From positions 25,704-89,703 of the forward strand of contig DHVP01000031.1 in NCBI GenBank assembly GCA_002412715.1: 64,000 bases of DNA, read 5' to 3'. The stretch's first letter is position 1; the number at the start of each line of letters is the position of its first letter. The notes under the pieces are model-generated. The model was not told the DNA's origin. It worked only from the letters and a program-made list of their open reading frames with translations, and ran no database searches. The DNA comes from Deltaproteobacteria bacterium UBA5205 (GTDB lineage Bacteria; Desulfobacterota; Syntrophorhabdia; Syntrophorhabdales; Syntrophorhabdaceae). The position numbers were made by a program, and so were the translations under genes. Below are positions 25,611 through 33,838 of this stretch, piece after piece.

Positions 25611-25683
25611 TTGGACTCTTTAAATTACCGGACAAACGCTTGATAAATTGAGCCGCTGAAAAGTCCGATGTCTTGCAGATCAA

Positions 25684-25726
25684 AAGCCGACGATGGGAAT
25701 TGAACCCGCGACCTGCTCATTACGAG
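25684..25726 (+). repeat. Left attachment repeat (attL)
   Basis: 43 bp identical to 36227-36269. It duplicates the tRNA-Thr 3' half from the anticodon arm to the discriminator base. Sequence identity stops sharply on both sides, as expected for site-specific tRNA integration. Confidence 0.93.
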
Positions 25727-25772
25727 CTATTTTCATTAGCTTCACGTAGTTTCATGTGACATAACAAATAGC

Positions 25773-25802
25773 TTGACAATTCAATAACTTATCCCGTATA
25801 AC
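25773..25802 (+). promoter_or_regulatory. Promoter of the integrase gene
   Basis: Perfect TTGACA (25773-25778) and TATAAC (25797-25802) with 18-bp spacing, about 110 bp before the integrase start. A TGTACA-rich repeat lies between promoter and gene. Confidence 0.65.
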
Positions 25803-25848
25803 TTTCATATGGCATCATTTCACAAAACGTCATTTAAGCTCAAAACGC

Positions 25849-25863
25849 TGTACAGATGCTGTA
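25849..25863 (+). repeat. Left copy of a 15-bp end repeat (probable integrase or excisionase arm site)
   Basis: TGTACAGATGCTGTA recurs exactly at 36146-36160, near the opposite end of the element. The left copy continues to TGTACA, giving two palindromic TGTACA units 11 bp apart. Location inside both ends suits an arm-type recombinase or AlpA binding site. Confidence 0.5.
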
Positions 25864-25912
25864 CAACATGGTTTGATCAAAAGAATGAGCAGGTCACAAC
25901 AGGGGGTGAAAA

Positions 25913-27145
25913 GTGGACTGGATAAAGTTAACTGAGGGCATACGCTACCGGAAGCACCAGGAGCGGAAGGCATCAAAGAAAGGCATCAAGAAGGATAGAT
26001 ATTTTTCAATCTATTATCGCCTTGACGGGATACAGAAAAATGAAGGGCTGGGCTGGGAAAGCGACGGATGGACCGAAGAAAGAGCAAGATTGCTTTTCAG
26101 CGAATTGAAACAGAACCGTAAGACCGGGATCGGCCCAAAGACTTACGAGGAAAAGCGAAGGCTCGACGAAGAAAAGGAAACGGCAAAGAAGGCCGCGAAG
26201 GATAAGGCAAAGAGGGAAGGTATAACCGTTTCAGATCTCTTTGAAAACCAGTATATCAAACTCGCGGAGACCGACAAGGCAGCGAATACGGCCCGCCGGG
26301 AAAGGTATGTTTTCGATTATTACATAAAGCCTGTCATTGGCGATACCCCGCTGCGCGATGTGAACAAGGGGCATATAGAGGAAATCAAGGCCGCCGGCAT
26401 CACAAAGGGGCTTGCACCGGCAACCGTGAACATCATCCTTGCAACGATCCGGCAAGTGCTCAATTATGGCATAGACCGGGGCCTTATCGACTCGAATCCC
26501 GTTAGTAAAGTCAAAAAGGTAAAGCTGGATAACCGCCGGATGCGGTTTCTTACCCAAGACGAGGCCGAGACTCTTTTGACGGCGATCAAGGCAAAGAGCA
26601 TAGAGACATACCGGATCACGCTGTTTTCCCTTCATATGGGGCTCAGGGCCGGGGAAATATTCAACCTCACCTGGGCCGATATCAATCTTGAAAATGGAAC
26701 CGTTTTCATCAAGGACACAAAGACCGGGCATAACCGCCATGCGTATATGACCGACAAGGTACGGGCCGAGATCGAAAGCATGGCAAGAGGGCAGGGGAAG
26801 GATCTTGTTTTCCCGGCGCGCGAATACGCAAAAATCAAGCATATGACGACGATCAGCAAAACTTTTATGCGGGCTGTCGATGATTTGAAACTGAACGAGG
26901 GGATAGAGGACCCGCGACAAAAGATCGTCTTTCACAGTATGCGCCATACGTTCGCATCATGGCTTGTGCAGAAAGGAGTGTCCATTTACGTTGTGAAGGA
27001 ACTCCTGGGGCACCGCACCTTGACCATGACCGAAAGATACAGCCACGTTGCCGGGGATCATTTGAGGCAGGCGGCGGCGGTCCTGGACAGTGAAAGCAAT
27101 GTGATACCCTTTCCGAAACCGGAGGTGGATCGTGGAAAAAACTAA
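25913..27145 (+). CDS. int: Tyrosine recombinase (integrase) of the element
   Basis: A 410-aa phage-type integrase starting with GTG after AGGGGG. The N-terminal region (about 1-70) is an arm-binding type domain, residues about 100-200 a SAM-like core-binding domain, and the rest the catalytic domain. The catalytic set is complete: Arg245 (HMGLRAGEIFNLTW), His341 and Arg344 (HSMRHTFASW), His367 (LGHRTL) and Tyr376 (MTERYSHV). It would recombine the element with the tRNA-Thr 3' end. It lies next to attL, as usual. Its stop overlaps the next gene by 14 bp. Confidence 0.95.
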   Translation: MDWIKLTEGIRYRKHQERKASKKGIKKDRYFSIYYRLDGIQKNEGLGWESDGWTEERARLLFSELKQNRKTGIGPKTYEEKRRLDEEKETAKKAAKDKAKREGITVSDLFENQYIKLAETDKAANTARRERYVFDYYIKPVIGDTPLRDVNKGHIEEIKAAGITKGLAPATVNIILATIRQVLNYGIDRGLIDSNPVSKVKKVKLDNRRMRFLTQDEAETLLTAIKAKSIETYRITLFSLHMGLRAGEIFNLTWADINLENGTVFIKDTKTGHNRHAYMTDKVRAEIESMARGQGKDLVFPAREYAKIKHMTTISKTFMRAVDDLKLNEGIEDPRQKIVFHSMRHTFASWLVQKGVSIYVVKELLGHRTLTMTERYSHVAGDHLRQAAAVLDSESNVIPFPKPEVDRGKN

Positions 27146-27887
27146 AATAAAAGACCTGAACGGCGAAGAGCTCAATCATTACGAATGGCAATTCACGGAG
27201 GAAGAAAAGAAGGAAATCCGGCGGATCTTAAAGAATAAGGCCCCGGAAAAGAATATCAAGAGTTTCATACATTATCTTCAGGGCCTTTGCATGTTAAAGA
27301 AAATGCTCTTGGAACAATCTAAACGGAAGGAGATTAGATCGACGCGTGAGGACATTTTAAAAGACTGTAGGCTTGCTTTAAGGCGCTTGAGGGCAGTTCA
27401 TAGGGGGGTTACAGTAACTTGGTACGACGAAACACTTGATCCATTTTGGAATTATCAACCAGATCAACAGAAGATTTGTCCGGAGTGTGGGCATCCATTT
27501 ACGACCGCGGGCGGCCGCCGCGAAAAATGCGTCCAATGCGAACCAAGCCCACCGGAACCTGAAAAACGCGAAGAATCTTTTCTTGTGCAACAAATAGAGG
27601 CAGCAGGAGAAGTAATACAGCCGCTTGTGAAATTCATAAAAGTCATGGAGAAATACCACAAGGCGGAGAACAAAGGGCCCGGCCGAAAGAATGCGGATAG
27701 TGATCATTTCATTGAGAAGATCAAAAACATTTACGCGGAATATATTGGAAAACCCTCTTCATATACCAAGAGCAATGCAGGGAAGGGCGGGCAGTTCTTC
27801 CAAGTCATTGCATATGTATATAGTATTCTAGGCATCAAGGATGATCTGACAGACACGCGGGCGCTTCGCCGCGTCGTCAAAAAGTAG
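27132..27887 (+). CDS. Zinc-ribbon protein of unknown function
   Basis: A 251-aa protein beginning with GTG inside the end of the integrase gene (14-bp overlap; SD GGAGG in the integrase coding sequence). A charged N-terminal helical part is followed by a zinc ribbon with C116, C119, C133 and C136 and a C-terminal part (about 180-251) that includes QFFQVIAYVYSILGIKDD. I do not recognise the family. Its place between integrase and AlpA-like gene suggests regulation of integration or early expression. Codon use looks like that of the neighbours apart from an A-rich first third. Confidence 0.65.
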   Translation: MEKTKIKDLNGEELNHYEWQFTEEEKKEIRRILKNKAPEKNIKSFIHYLQGLCMLKKMLLEQSKRKEIRSTREDILKDCRLALRRLRAVHRGVTVTWYDETLDPFWNYQPDQQKICPECGHPFTTAGGRREKCVQCEPSPPEPEKREESFLVQQIEAAGEVIQPLVKFIKVMEKYHKAENKGPGRKNADSDHFIEKIKNIYAEYIGKPSSYTKSNAGKGGQFFQVIAYVYSILGIKDDLTDTRALRRVVKK

Positions 27888-27984
27888 TACGAAAACCTTC
27901 CAAATATCTTCCTTTTCGTAACTTACGTATCCAATTCATTTGCGTTAACCTTTCTTCAACATGAAAGCAAAGGAGGTTAACCAA

Positions 27985-28218
27985 ATGTATTCCAACCTTG
28001 AAACACTTCAACAAACCCTTCCACCCGTTATCAGCCGCAACAAAATATCTTACTACCTGGGCGGTCTTCTTTCAGTGGGCTATATGGCAAACTTGGACAG
28101 CGAGGGCAAAGGACCTAAGCGGATAAAGATCGGTAAGCGCTGCGGATATCTCCGGGAAGATCTCATTGACTGGTTAAGATCCAGAATGACCGAGACAGAC
28201 GCCGAGGTGTCCCCGTGA
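27985..28218 (+). CDS. AlpA-like helix-turn-helix DNA-binding protein
   Basis: A 77-aa protein. The ATG at 27985 has AAAGGAGG upstream; an in-frame ATG at 27961 would place this SD inside the gene and is not preferred. The fold pattern is that of MerR-like/AlpA excisionase proteins: a helix-turn-helix with NKISYYLGGLLSVGYMANL, then a basic wing (PKRIKIGKRCGYLREDLIDW). AlpA proteins in P4-like and PICI-like satellites activate integrase or excision and early genes and can be the target of helper induction. It overlaps the next gene by GTGA. Confidence 0.7.
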   Translation: MYSNLETLQQTLPPVISRNKISYYLGGLLSVGYMANLDSEGKGPKRIKIGKRCGYLREDLIDWLRSRMTETDAEVSP

Positions 28219-28364
28219 AGAATCCCTTCCGCAAACCCTGTGAAGACTGCAAGCAAAAGTACTTCGTTCACATGACCGGGGAAGACGGCAAGAAGTATCT
28301 GGTCCCTTTCCCGGTGATCTATTGCCCGACATGCGGGCGGAGGCTCACAGTTGGCCGGAACTAA
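28215..28364 (+). CDS. Small zinc-ribbon protein (49 aa)
   Basis: A GTG-started 49-codon gene overlapping both neighbours (GTGA with the AlpA-like gene, 14 bp with the primase). It has two CxxC knuckles, C9/C12 and C37/C40, separated by a basic and aromatic stretch, as in a small zinc ribbon. The tight overlap on both sides in a compact element argues that it is translated. It may be a replication or transcription accessory factor; no known family is recognised. Confidence 0.6.
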   Translation: MKNPFRKPCEDCKQKYFVHMTGEDGKKYLVPFPVIYCPTCGRRLTVGRN

Positions 28365-29922
28365 CCTGAATCACGCCCTTGACTATCTGAAGGCCGGTTA
28401 TTCTGTGATACCTGTCGGTCCCGACAAGAAACCGCTTTTCAGTTGGAAGGAATTTCAAGACCGGAAAGCGACCGAAGATGAGGCCGCCGGATGGTACAGC
28501 AGGAATCCGGGGGCAAATGTAGGCATTGTCACCGGGCGGATCTCTGGCATCACGGTGTTAGATTTTGACAGCCAGGCCGCGGTTGACTATTTCCTTGAGA
28601 ACTCCAAAGGGGAAACACCATGTAGTGACACACCCAGGGGAATGCACGCGATTTATGCTTATGAGGAAGGGACCCGGAACACCGTTAAGGTAAACGGCCT
28701 TGATATCGATGTAAGAAGCGACGGCGGGTATATCGTAGCACCTCCAAGCATTAATGCCGAGGGTAAACCCTACAGATGGCTTGTCAGCATTCTGGACATG
28801 CCGCCTGCGCCCTTGCCCGCTTTTTTAAAAAAATTCTTTTTATATAATAGAGAGCAAGTTAGTCACATACCATCCAGTCCCATCCAGTCACAATATTTCG
28901 TTGAAGGTCGCCGGGATGAAGACCTTTTCCACCTTGCGAATTGCCTCATAAAAGGCGGAGCGCAGCCGGATTATGTTAGGCAAGTGCTTGAAATGTTGGC
29001 AAGTAGCTGTAATCCTCCATTCCCTGAAAGAGAGATCGAAGCCAAAATAAAGAGCGCTCTTGACCGAGCTGCCAGGAGAGAACGGAACATCGCTGAGGAA
29101 ATCCGGCAATGGGTATTGGTAACAACCGGTCACTTCACGGTCACAGACAGTCACAGAGAATTGGACTTAGTAACATCCAGTCACAAACACGCTGCCAATG
29201 TCGCCTTCAGGAGACTGTCCGAAGGTCCGAATCCCTTGATTGAACGTTATGGCTCAAAACGTGGATGCTATCGACTGATAGAGAACGACGTTGAAATAAT
29301 CGACTATCTTCATGCGCCCGTGAATGAATTTGATATTGACCTCCCTTTATTGCTGTCTGGACAGCTCAAACTTTATCCCGGAAATGTAGGCATATTCGCC
29401 GGGGCCAAATCATCCGGTAAAACGGCTATCGCCTTCGACCTCATCAAGCGGAACCAGGGACGCCACGAGGTTGTCTATATGAACTCCGAAATGCACGACA
29501 CCGAAATGAGGACCCGTTTAGAGCTTCACGGGGATATACGGTTGACTGATTGGAGATTCAAGGCAATACGCCGGGGCCATGATTGGGCGGACCTCATCAC
29601 TGAAGAAAAGAAGATATTCATTATCGACTACATGGAGAATGTCGACGGCGACGCCTGGCGGATAGGGGCCGAGATAAAGAAGATCCACGACAAGCTGAAG
29701 GAGGGCGTCGCGATCATCTTCTTGCAGAAGAAGTCAGGCGAAGACCTTGCACGAGGCGGACAATACACCCTGGATAAGGCCCGCTTTTATGTAGCACTGG
29801 ACAAGGGCAAGGCGAAGATCATCGATGCCAAAGCATTTAGGGGTGAGAACCCGAACGGTAAAACCCTGTCATTCAAGATTGTGCAGGGAACCAAGATAAT
29901 GCCTCAAGGTGCATGGGCCTAA
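28351..29922 (+). CDS. Prim-pol / RecA-like ATPase replication protein
   Basis: A 523-aa protein starting with TTG after GGAGG. Residues 1-165 are an archaeo-eukaryotic prim-pol domain with catalytic Asp71/Asp73 (VLDFDS), His99 in a GMHAIYAY motif and IDVRSDGGYIVAPPS. About 185-250 is a PriCT-like helical module, about 255-310 a winged-helix segment, and about 325-523 a RecA-like ATPase with Walker A GAKSSGKTA (Lys357) and Walker B-like IFIIDYMENV. It should prime, and perhaps help unwind, element DNA. Its gene contains an AT-rich stretch and iteron-like repeats, so the origin may lie inside it. Confidence 0.88.
   Translation: MAGTNLNHALDYLKAGYSVIPVGPDKKPLFSWKEFQDRKATEDEAAGWYSRNPGANVGIVTGRISGITVLDFDSQAAVDYFLENSKGETPCSDTPRGMHAIYAYEEGTRNTVKVNGLDIDVRSDGGYIVAPPSINAEGKPYRWLVSILDMPPAPLPAFLKKFFLYNREQVSHIPSSPIQSQYFVEGRRDEDLFHLANCLIKGGAQPDYVRQVLEMLASSCNPPFPEREIEAKIKSALDRAARRERNIAEEIRQWVLVTTGHFTVTDSHRELDLVTSSHKHAANVAFRRLSEGPNPLIERYGSKRGCYRLIENDVEIIDYLHAPVNEFDIDLPLLLSGQLKLYPGNVGIFAGAKSSGKTAIAFDLIKRNQGRHEVVYMNSEMHDTEMRTRLELHGDIRLTDWRFKAIRRGHDWADLITEEKKIFIIDYMENVDGDAWRIGAEIKKIHDKLKEGVAIIFLQKKSGEDLARGGQYTLDKARFYVALDKGKAKIIDAKAFRGENPNGKTLSFKIVQGTKIMPQGAWA
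28820..29185 (+). repeat. Iteron-like repeats and AT-rich stretch (putative replication origin)
   Basis: Inside the prim-pol gene, 28821-28849 has only one G/C in 29 bases. It is followed by same-strand repeats with core AGTCAC or GGTCAC at 28861, 28876 (AGTCCC), 28886, 29128, 29139, 29149 and 29179. CCATCCAGTC occurs twice in tandem at 28870-28889, and CATCCAGTCACA is exact at 28881 and 29174. Several intervals are 10-11 or 30 bp, so sites lie on one face of the helix. This resembles an iteron origin with an unwinding element. Confidence 0.55.
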
Positions 29923-30302
29923 TGAAGAAAGCAAACAAATACTGTGCCTCATTCCCTTGCCCGAACATGGCTGAACCGGGATCGCCTTACTGCAAAGACC
30001 ATCAACCGGCCAGGGCACCGAAGGAAACAGACCCTTTCTATCTGTCCGTGCAATGGCGACGCTTCAGGCAATGGTACTTAGGCAGACACCCGCTGTGTGA
30101 ACAATGCGAGAAGGAAGGACGGTTAACACGCGCTGCAATGGTCGATCATATTAAGGAGATCAAGGACGGTGGCGCTCTGACAAGCGAAAGCAATGCTATG
30201 TCATTGTGTTGGAAGTGTCACGGGATCAAGACAGCACAGGCGAAAAATCATCGGAAAGGTAGCGAGAATAACCGCGCTGGTAGCGCAAAAGAGACTTATT
30301 AA
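29922..30302 (+). CDS. HNH endonuclease
   Basis: A 126-aa phage-type HNH nuclease. An ATG at 29913 is also possible but sits too close to the SD (AAGGTG); the ATG at 29922 overlaps the primase stop. The zinc-bound HNH core is complete: CEQC, VDHIKEIKDGG with the catalytic His, then SNAMSLCWKCHGIKT. A cysteine/histidine-containing N-terminus precedes it. In HK97-like cos phages and capsid-forming satellites an HNH protein beside the large terminase is needed for cos cleavage and packaging. Position directly before the terminase supports that role here. Confidence 0.88.
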   Translation: MKKANKYCASFPCPNMAEPGSPYCKDHQPARAPKETDPFYLSVQWRRFRQWYLGRHPLCEQCEKEGRLTRAAMVDHIKEIKDGGALTSESNAMSLCWKCHGIKTAQAKNHRKGSENNRAGSAKETY

Positions 30303-31916
30303 ATGGGTAAACGAGGCATCCAGTCAGCAGCTAAGAAGGCAACCAAGCAGAGGCGGGCAAGCCGGGCAAAGGTCCTACCGTGGAACAAGAAAGGACTGTC
30401 GAGGGCTGCCAGGGTAATTGCTTTCTGTGAATTCCTTCCGATCACAGCCGGTATCCATGCCGGTAAGCGTCTTCTTCTCCGGGACTGGCAAAAAGAGATC
30501 ATCCGGGCAATCTACGCAACAGATAATGAGGGTAACAGGGCCGTTCGTACAGCATTAATAACCCTTCCGCGCAAGAACGGCAAAACAGCGCTGGCGGCGG
30601 CCCTGGCCCTTTGTCACCTCCTGGGGCCTGAATCAGAACCCCGCGGGCAGGTTTTCTCCGCAGCAAGTGACCGTGAACAGGCAGCTATCATCTATCGCGA
30701 GATGGAGGCTATCATCTTCAGCGTGCCGGAATTCGAGGCCCGCTGCCATATTCAATCCTTCCATAAAACGATCACGGACACGACGACAGGCAGCGTTTAC
30801 CGGGCAATGACAGCCGACGGAAGGAAAGCACATGGCTTGAGCCCTTCGTTTATGGTCTATGACGAGCTGGCACAATCGAAGGACCGGGAGCTTTACGACA
30901 ACCTTACAACCGGCACCGGCGCCCGGAAAGAACCCTTGATGATCGTTATCAGTACGCAGAGCGCGGACCCGAATCATATCCTTTCCGAACTGGTCGATTA
31001 TGCCCTGAAGATCGAAGACGGCACCCTTCCACCGGACCCGGCCTTTTATGGGTGTGTCTATGCGGCACCCGATGACTGTGATCCCTGGGATGAACAAGTA
31101 TGGTTTGACTGTAACCCTGCGCTTGATGACTTTCGATCCCTGGAAGAGATGCGGGTATTTGCCGAGCAAGCAAAGAAGATCCCGGCGAAAGAAGCTGTTT
31201 TCCGTAACCTCTACTTAAATCAACGAGTGTCACCGGATGCAAAATGGATATCATCAACCGATTTTGATGAATGCGTGGGAGCATTGCCGGACCTCACCGG
31301 GCGGGAATGTTACGCCGGGCTTGACCTGTCCAGTACGCAGGACTTAAGCGCCCTGTCGCTCTGCTTTGTCCCTGTGAGCGAAGGCGAGCCCTTCTATACC
31401 CTGCATTATGCCTGGTGCCCTGAAGACGCGATAAAGACCCGCTCAAAGACGGATCGCGTGCCCTATGACCTTTGGAATAAGCAAGGGTATATCGAGGCGA
31501 CACCGGGCGCGGTGATTGATTACGGGTACATTCTGAGACGCATCGAGTTTATAGCAAAGCAATTCGGCCTTAAAGCAATCCTCTTCGACAGATGGGGCGC
31601 GACAAAGATCGTTAAAGACCTTGAGGACATGGGCTTGACCGTCTTGGAATTCGGACAGGGCTTCGCGTCTATGAGCCCGCCGTCAAAGGAAATGGAAAAG
31701 CTGGTATTGAGCCGGAAGATAGTCTTTCCCGATAACCCCGCTTTGAAGTGGTGTTTCAGTAACGTGATCGTTGAGACAGACGCAGCGGGGAACGTAAAGC
31801 CTTCAAAGAAACGGAGCCGGGAAAAGATTGATATGGTTGTTTCGTCGATCATGGCCCTTGACGGGGCCTTGAGGAATCAGAAAAAGGAGGTGACGCCTTC
31901 AATATGCTGGATCTGA
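30303..31916 (+). CDS. terL: Phage terminase large subunit
   Basis: A 537-aa protein of the Terminase_1 family. The ATPase domain has Walker A LPRKNGKTA (Lys94) and Walker B FMVYDELAQ (Asp187, Glu188), and motif III-like IVISTQSADPN. The nuclease half shows YAGLDLSSTQDLSAL (catalytic Asp) and a C-terminal KIDMVVSSIMALDG acidic block. It translocates DNA into proheads and cuts at the packaging site. No separate small terminase gene is recognisable upstream; the HNH gene precedes it by zero spacing. Confidence 0.94.
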   Translation: MGKRGIQSAAKKATKQRRASRAKVLPWNKKGLSRAARVIAFCEFLPITAGIHAGKRLLLRDWQKEIIRAIYATDNEGNRAVRTALITLPRKNGKTALAAALALCHLLGPESEPRGQVFSAASDREQAAIIYREMEAIIFSVPEFEARCHIQSFHKTITDTTTGSVYRAMTADGRKAHGLSPSFMVYDELAQSKDRELYDNLTTGTGARKEPLMIVISTQSADPNHILSELVDYALKIEDGTLPPDPAFYGCVYAAPDDCDPWDEQVWFDCNPALDDFRSLEEMRVFAEQAKKIPAKEAVFRNLYLNQRVSPDAKWISSTDFDECVGALPDLTGRECYAGLDLSSTQDLSALSLCFVPVSEGEPFYTLHYAWCPEDAIKTRSKTDRVPYDLWNKQGYIEATPGAVIDYGYILRRIEFIAKQFGLKAILFDRWGATKIVKDLEDMGLTVLEFGQGFASMSPPSKEMEKLVLSRKIVFPDNPALKWCFSNVIVETDAAGNVKPSKKRSREKIDMVVSSIMALDGALRNQKKEVTPSICWI

Positions 31917-32073
31917 TGCCTTAGACGGCATCTTTTATAAAATCAGGGTTTTCCTAAAGGGTGGCCACCCGGAAGGGAACGAACAGAAAGAAATAGGGGC
32001 AATTCAGGTGCCTGAATCACTTGGATCGCCCTTTTTCTTTGCCCTGAAATTCAAACGAAAGGACGGTAGCACA

Positions 32074-33780
32074 ATGGAAAAAAGGAATTTTAAAATCGAC
32101 ATTGGCAGTATCCGGGCGGAAACCCGGACCGTATCGGCCAGCTTGTCAAGCGAGTACCCGGTTAAACGGTACGACGGCGAGGAGGTCTTGAAGCACACAC
32201 CCGAAGCCGTGGACCTGAGCCGGGCACCCTTGCCCTTGTTGTGCGCTCACAATGGCGCTGCCTTGCCCGTGGGCGTCGTTGAAGGGTTAACAGTGGCAGA
32301 CGGCAAGCTGAAGGGCACTATAAGGCTGTCAGCGAATCAGGACGCATTGTGGACCGATATTCAGGACGGCATTCTTCGGAATCTTTCAATCGGATATCAG
32401 ATTATCTCGAAACAGAAAACGAAACGGGGCTTCATTGCTACCAAGTGGATGCCCTATGAATGCAGCCTGGTAGCGGCACCCGCAGACAATACGGTCGGTA
32501 TCAACCGATCAATCACAAACCACAAAGGAGAAAAGAACATGGACAAGAACGACGTTTTAAAAGCAAAAAAGGCAGCGGTTGAGGAATTGGCGGAGCTGGC
32601 AAAGACCGGCGACAATGCCGAGAGAATGGAAGAACTGAAAGGCGAAATCAGGTCCTTTGATGCCCGCCTCGAAGCGTTTGACATGGCCGACGCCGGAAAG
32701 AAAGACCTCAAGACCTTCACGCCGGACGTGAAGAAGGCCGACCGCTCCATTATCGAGGTAGTGGGCGGACCCGTCACAAACAGGACATGGGCCGGTATGT
32801 TCAACCAGGGCCGTGCCCTTGAAGTCAACGAGGAAGAAATAAGAGCTTTCCGGGCTTCAATGGTCGAGGGTACGCCTGCAACCGGCGGCTTCTCCGTGCC
32901 GGAGCCTTTGGCCGCTCAGTGGCTTGATGACAGCATCGAGGGTGAGATAATCAGGTGCAGGGCTCAGGTATGGCCCATGGAATCAGCGACACGCAAGATT
33001 CCCGGATGGGATGCGGCGAATCAAGCCGGCGGTGTCCTCTTCGGCGGATTCAAAATGGAGTTTATCGCAGAAGAAGGGCCGGGCACTAAGCAGACGGGCA
33101 AGCTCCGCATAATCCAGCTTGGCGCGAATAAGGGCGCGATCTTCGTCGATATCAGCAACGAACTCAGGGAAGACGGCCAGGGCTTTGAGGCGCAGCTTGA
33201 CCGGGCAATGCGGACTTCCATCGGATACGGGATGGACCAGTATTTCATCGGTGGATCGGGCGCCGGGCAGCCTTTGGGGATCAGAAACGACCCGGCCAAG
33301 ATCAGTGTTGCCAAGGAAAGCGGTCAGCTCAAAGACACGATCCTCTATACCAATCTGACAAGGATGTTCGCCCGTATGTACCCCGCAGGCAGACAGCGCG
33401 CAATATGGTTGGCAAATGACGACACAATACCGCAGCTCCTGGGGATAACGATCACAATAGGGGCCTCTGGTTCTTACTACCCCGCAATGACGGAATCGAA
33501 TGGCCAGTTCAAGATCCTGGGCCGTCCGGTTGTGTTCACCTCTCACATGCCGACACTTGGCGACGCCGACGATATCATGTTTGTCGATCCGTCACAGTAC
33601 GCAATCGGGATCCGGCGCGATATGCGGCTTGAAAAGTCGAATATCCCTGGCTGGACAAATGACCTCATGAGCTACCGGGCCCTGTTGAGATTCGACGGAC
33701 AGGGGACCTGGAACGCTCCTATCACGCCGAGGAATGGCCAGAGCCTTTCCTGGTGCGTGGGCCTCGACGAACGCGCGTAG
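32074..33780 (+). CDS. Fused prohead protease and HK97-fold major capsid protein
   Basis: A 568-aa fusion. Residues 1-150 are an HK97-family prohead protease (His59 in LLCAHNGAALPVG, Ser105 in RNLSIGYQI, Glu129 in MPYECSLVAAPAD). Residues about 156-250 are a helical delta/scaffold region, and about 270-568 the capsid fold (ATGGFSVPEPLAAQWL, IGGSGAGQPLGIRND, GRPVVFTSHMP). An internal ATG at 32539 (Met156) with SD AAAGGAG could start a capsid-only product exactly at the domain boundary. The start at 32074 is preferred over an upstream in-frame start because it begins the protease domain and follows AAAGGA. The 157 bp before it include a GGGTGGCCACCC palindrome. Confidence 0.9.
   Translation: MEKRNFKIDIGSIRAETRTVSASLSSEYPVKRYDGEEVLKHTPEAVDLSRAPLPLLCAHNGAALPVGVVEGLTVADGKLKGTIRLSANQDALWTDIQDGILRNLSIGYQIISKQKTKRGFIATKWMPYECSLVAAPADNTVGINRSITNHKGEKNMDKNDVLKAKKAAVEELAELAKTGDNAERMEELKGEIRSFDARLEAFDMADAGKKDLKTFTPDVKKADRSIIEVVGGPVTNRTWAGMFNQGRALEVNEEEIRAFRASMVEGTPATGGFSVPEPLAAQWLDDSIEGEIIRCRAQVWPMESATRKIPGWDAANQAGGVLFGGFKMEFIAEEGPGTKQTGKLRIIQLGANKGAIFVDISNELREDGQGFEAQLDRAMRTSIGYGMDQYFIGGSGAGQPLGIRNDPAKISVAKESGQLKDTILYTNLTRMFARMYPAGRQRAIWLANDDTIPQLLGITITIGASGSYYPAMTESNGQFKILGRPVVFTSHMPTLGDADDIMFVDPSQYAIGIRRDMRLEKSNIPGWTNDLMSYRALLRFDGQGTWNAPITPRNGQSLSWCVGLDERA
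32524..32541 (+). promoter_or_regulatory. Internal ribosome-binding site and start for a capsid-only product
   Basis: AAAGGAG at 32524-32530 lies 8 nt before the in-frame ATG at 32539, at the protease/scaffold boundary of the fusion gene. The SD is as good as that of any separate gene in the element. Confidence 0.55.
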
Positions 33781-33790
33781 ACAACAAGAT

Positions 33791-33816
33791 GGGCGGTCCC
33801 TATAACGGGGGCCGCC
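33791..33816 (+). promoter_or_regulatory. Intercistronic hairpin between capsid and portal genes
   Basis: GGCGGTCCC pairs with GGGGGCCGCC around loop TATAAC. No T run follows, so it is unlikely to be a full terminator. It could protect the capsid mRNA end or lower portal expression. Confidence 0.5.
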
Positions 33817-33838
33817 TTAACCCAAAAGGAGAACGACT

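Larger units (their letters stand above)
25209..25683. other. Gene-poor region before the integrated element
   Basis: 475 bp up to the attachment repeat. It holds a short GC-rich hairpin near 25303-25320, an SD-sequestering hairpin with two possible micro-ORFs (25333-25584) and a strong hairpin terminator (25583-25606). No other gene is visible. A 61-codon TTG-started frame (25329-25514) overlaps the micro-ORF in another phase and is unsupported. Confidence 0.6.

Noticed and set aside
31959..31970. Palindrome GGGTGGCCACCC between terL and the capsid gene
   Set aside because: A single copy with no loop or T tract; could be a site for something, but nothing else supports it.
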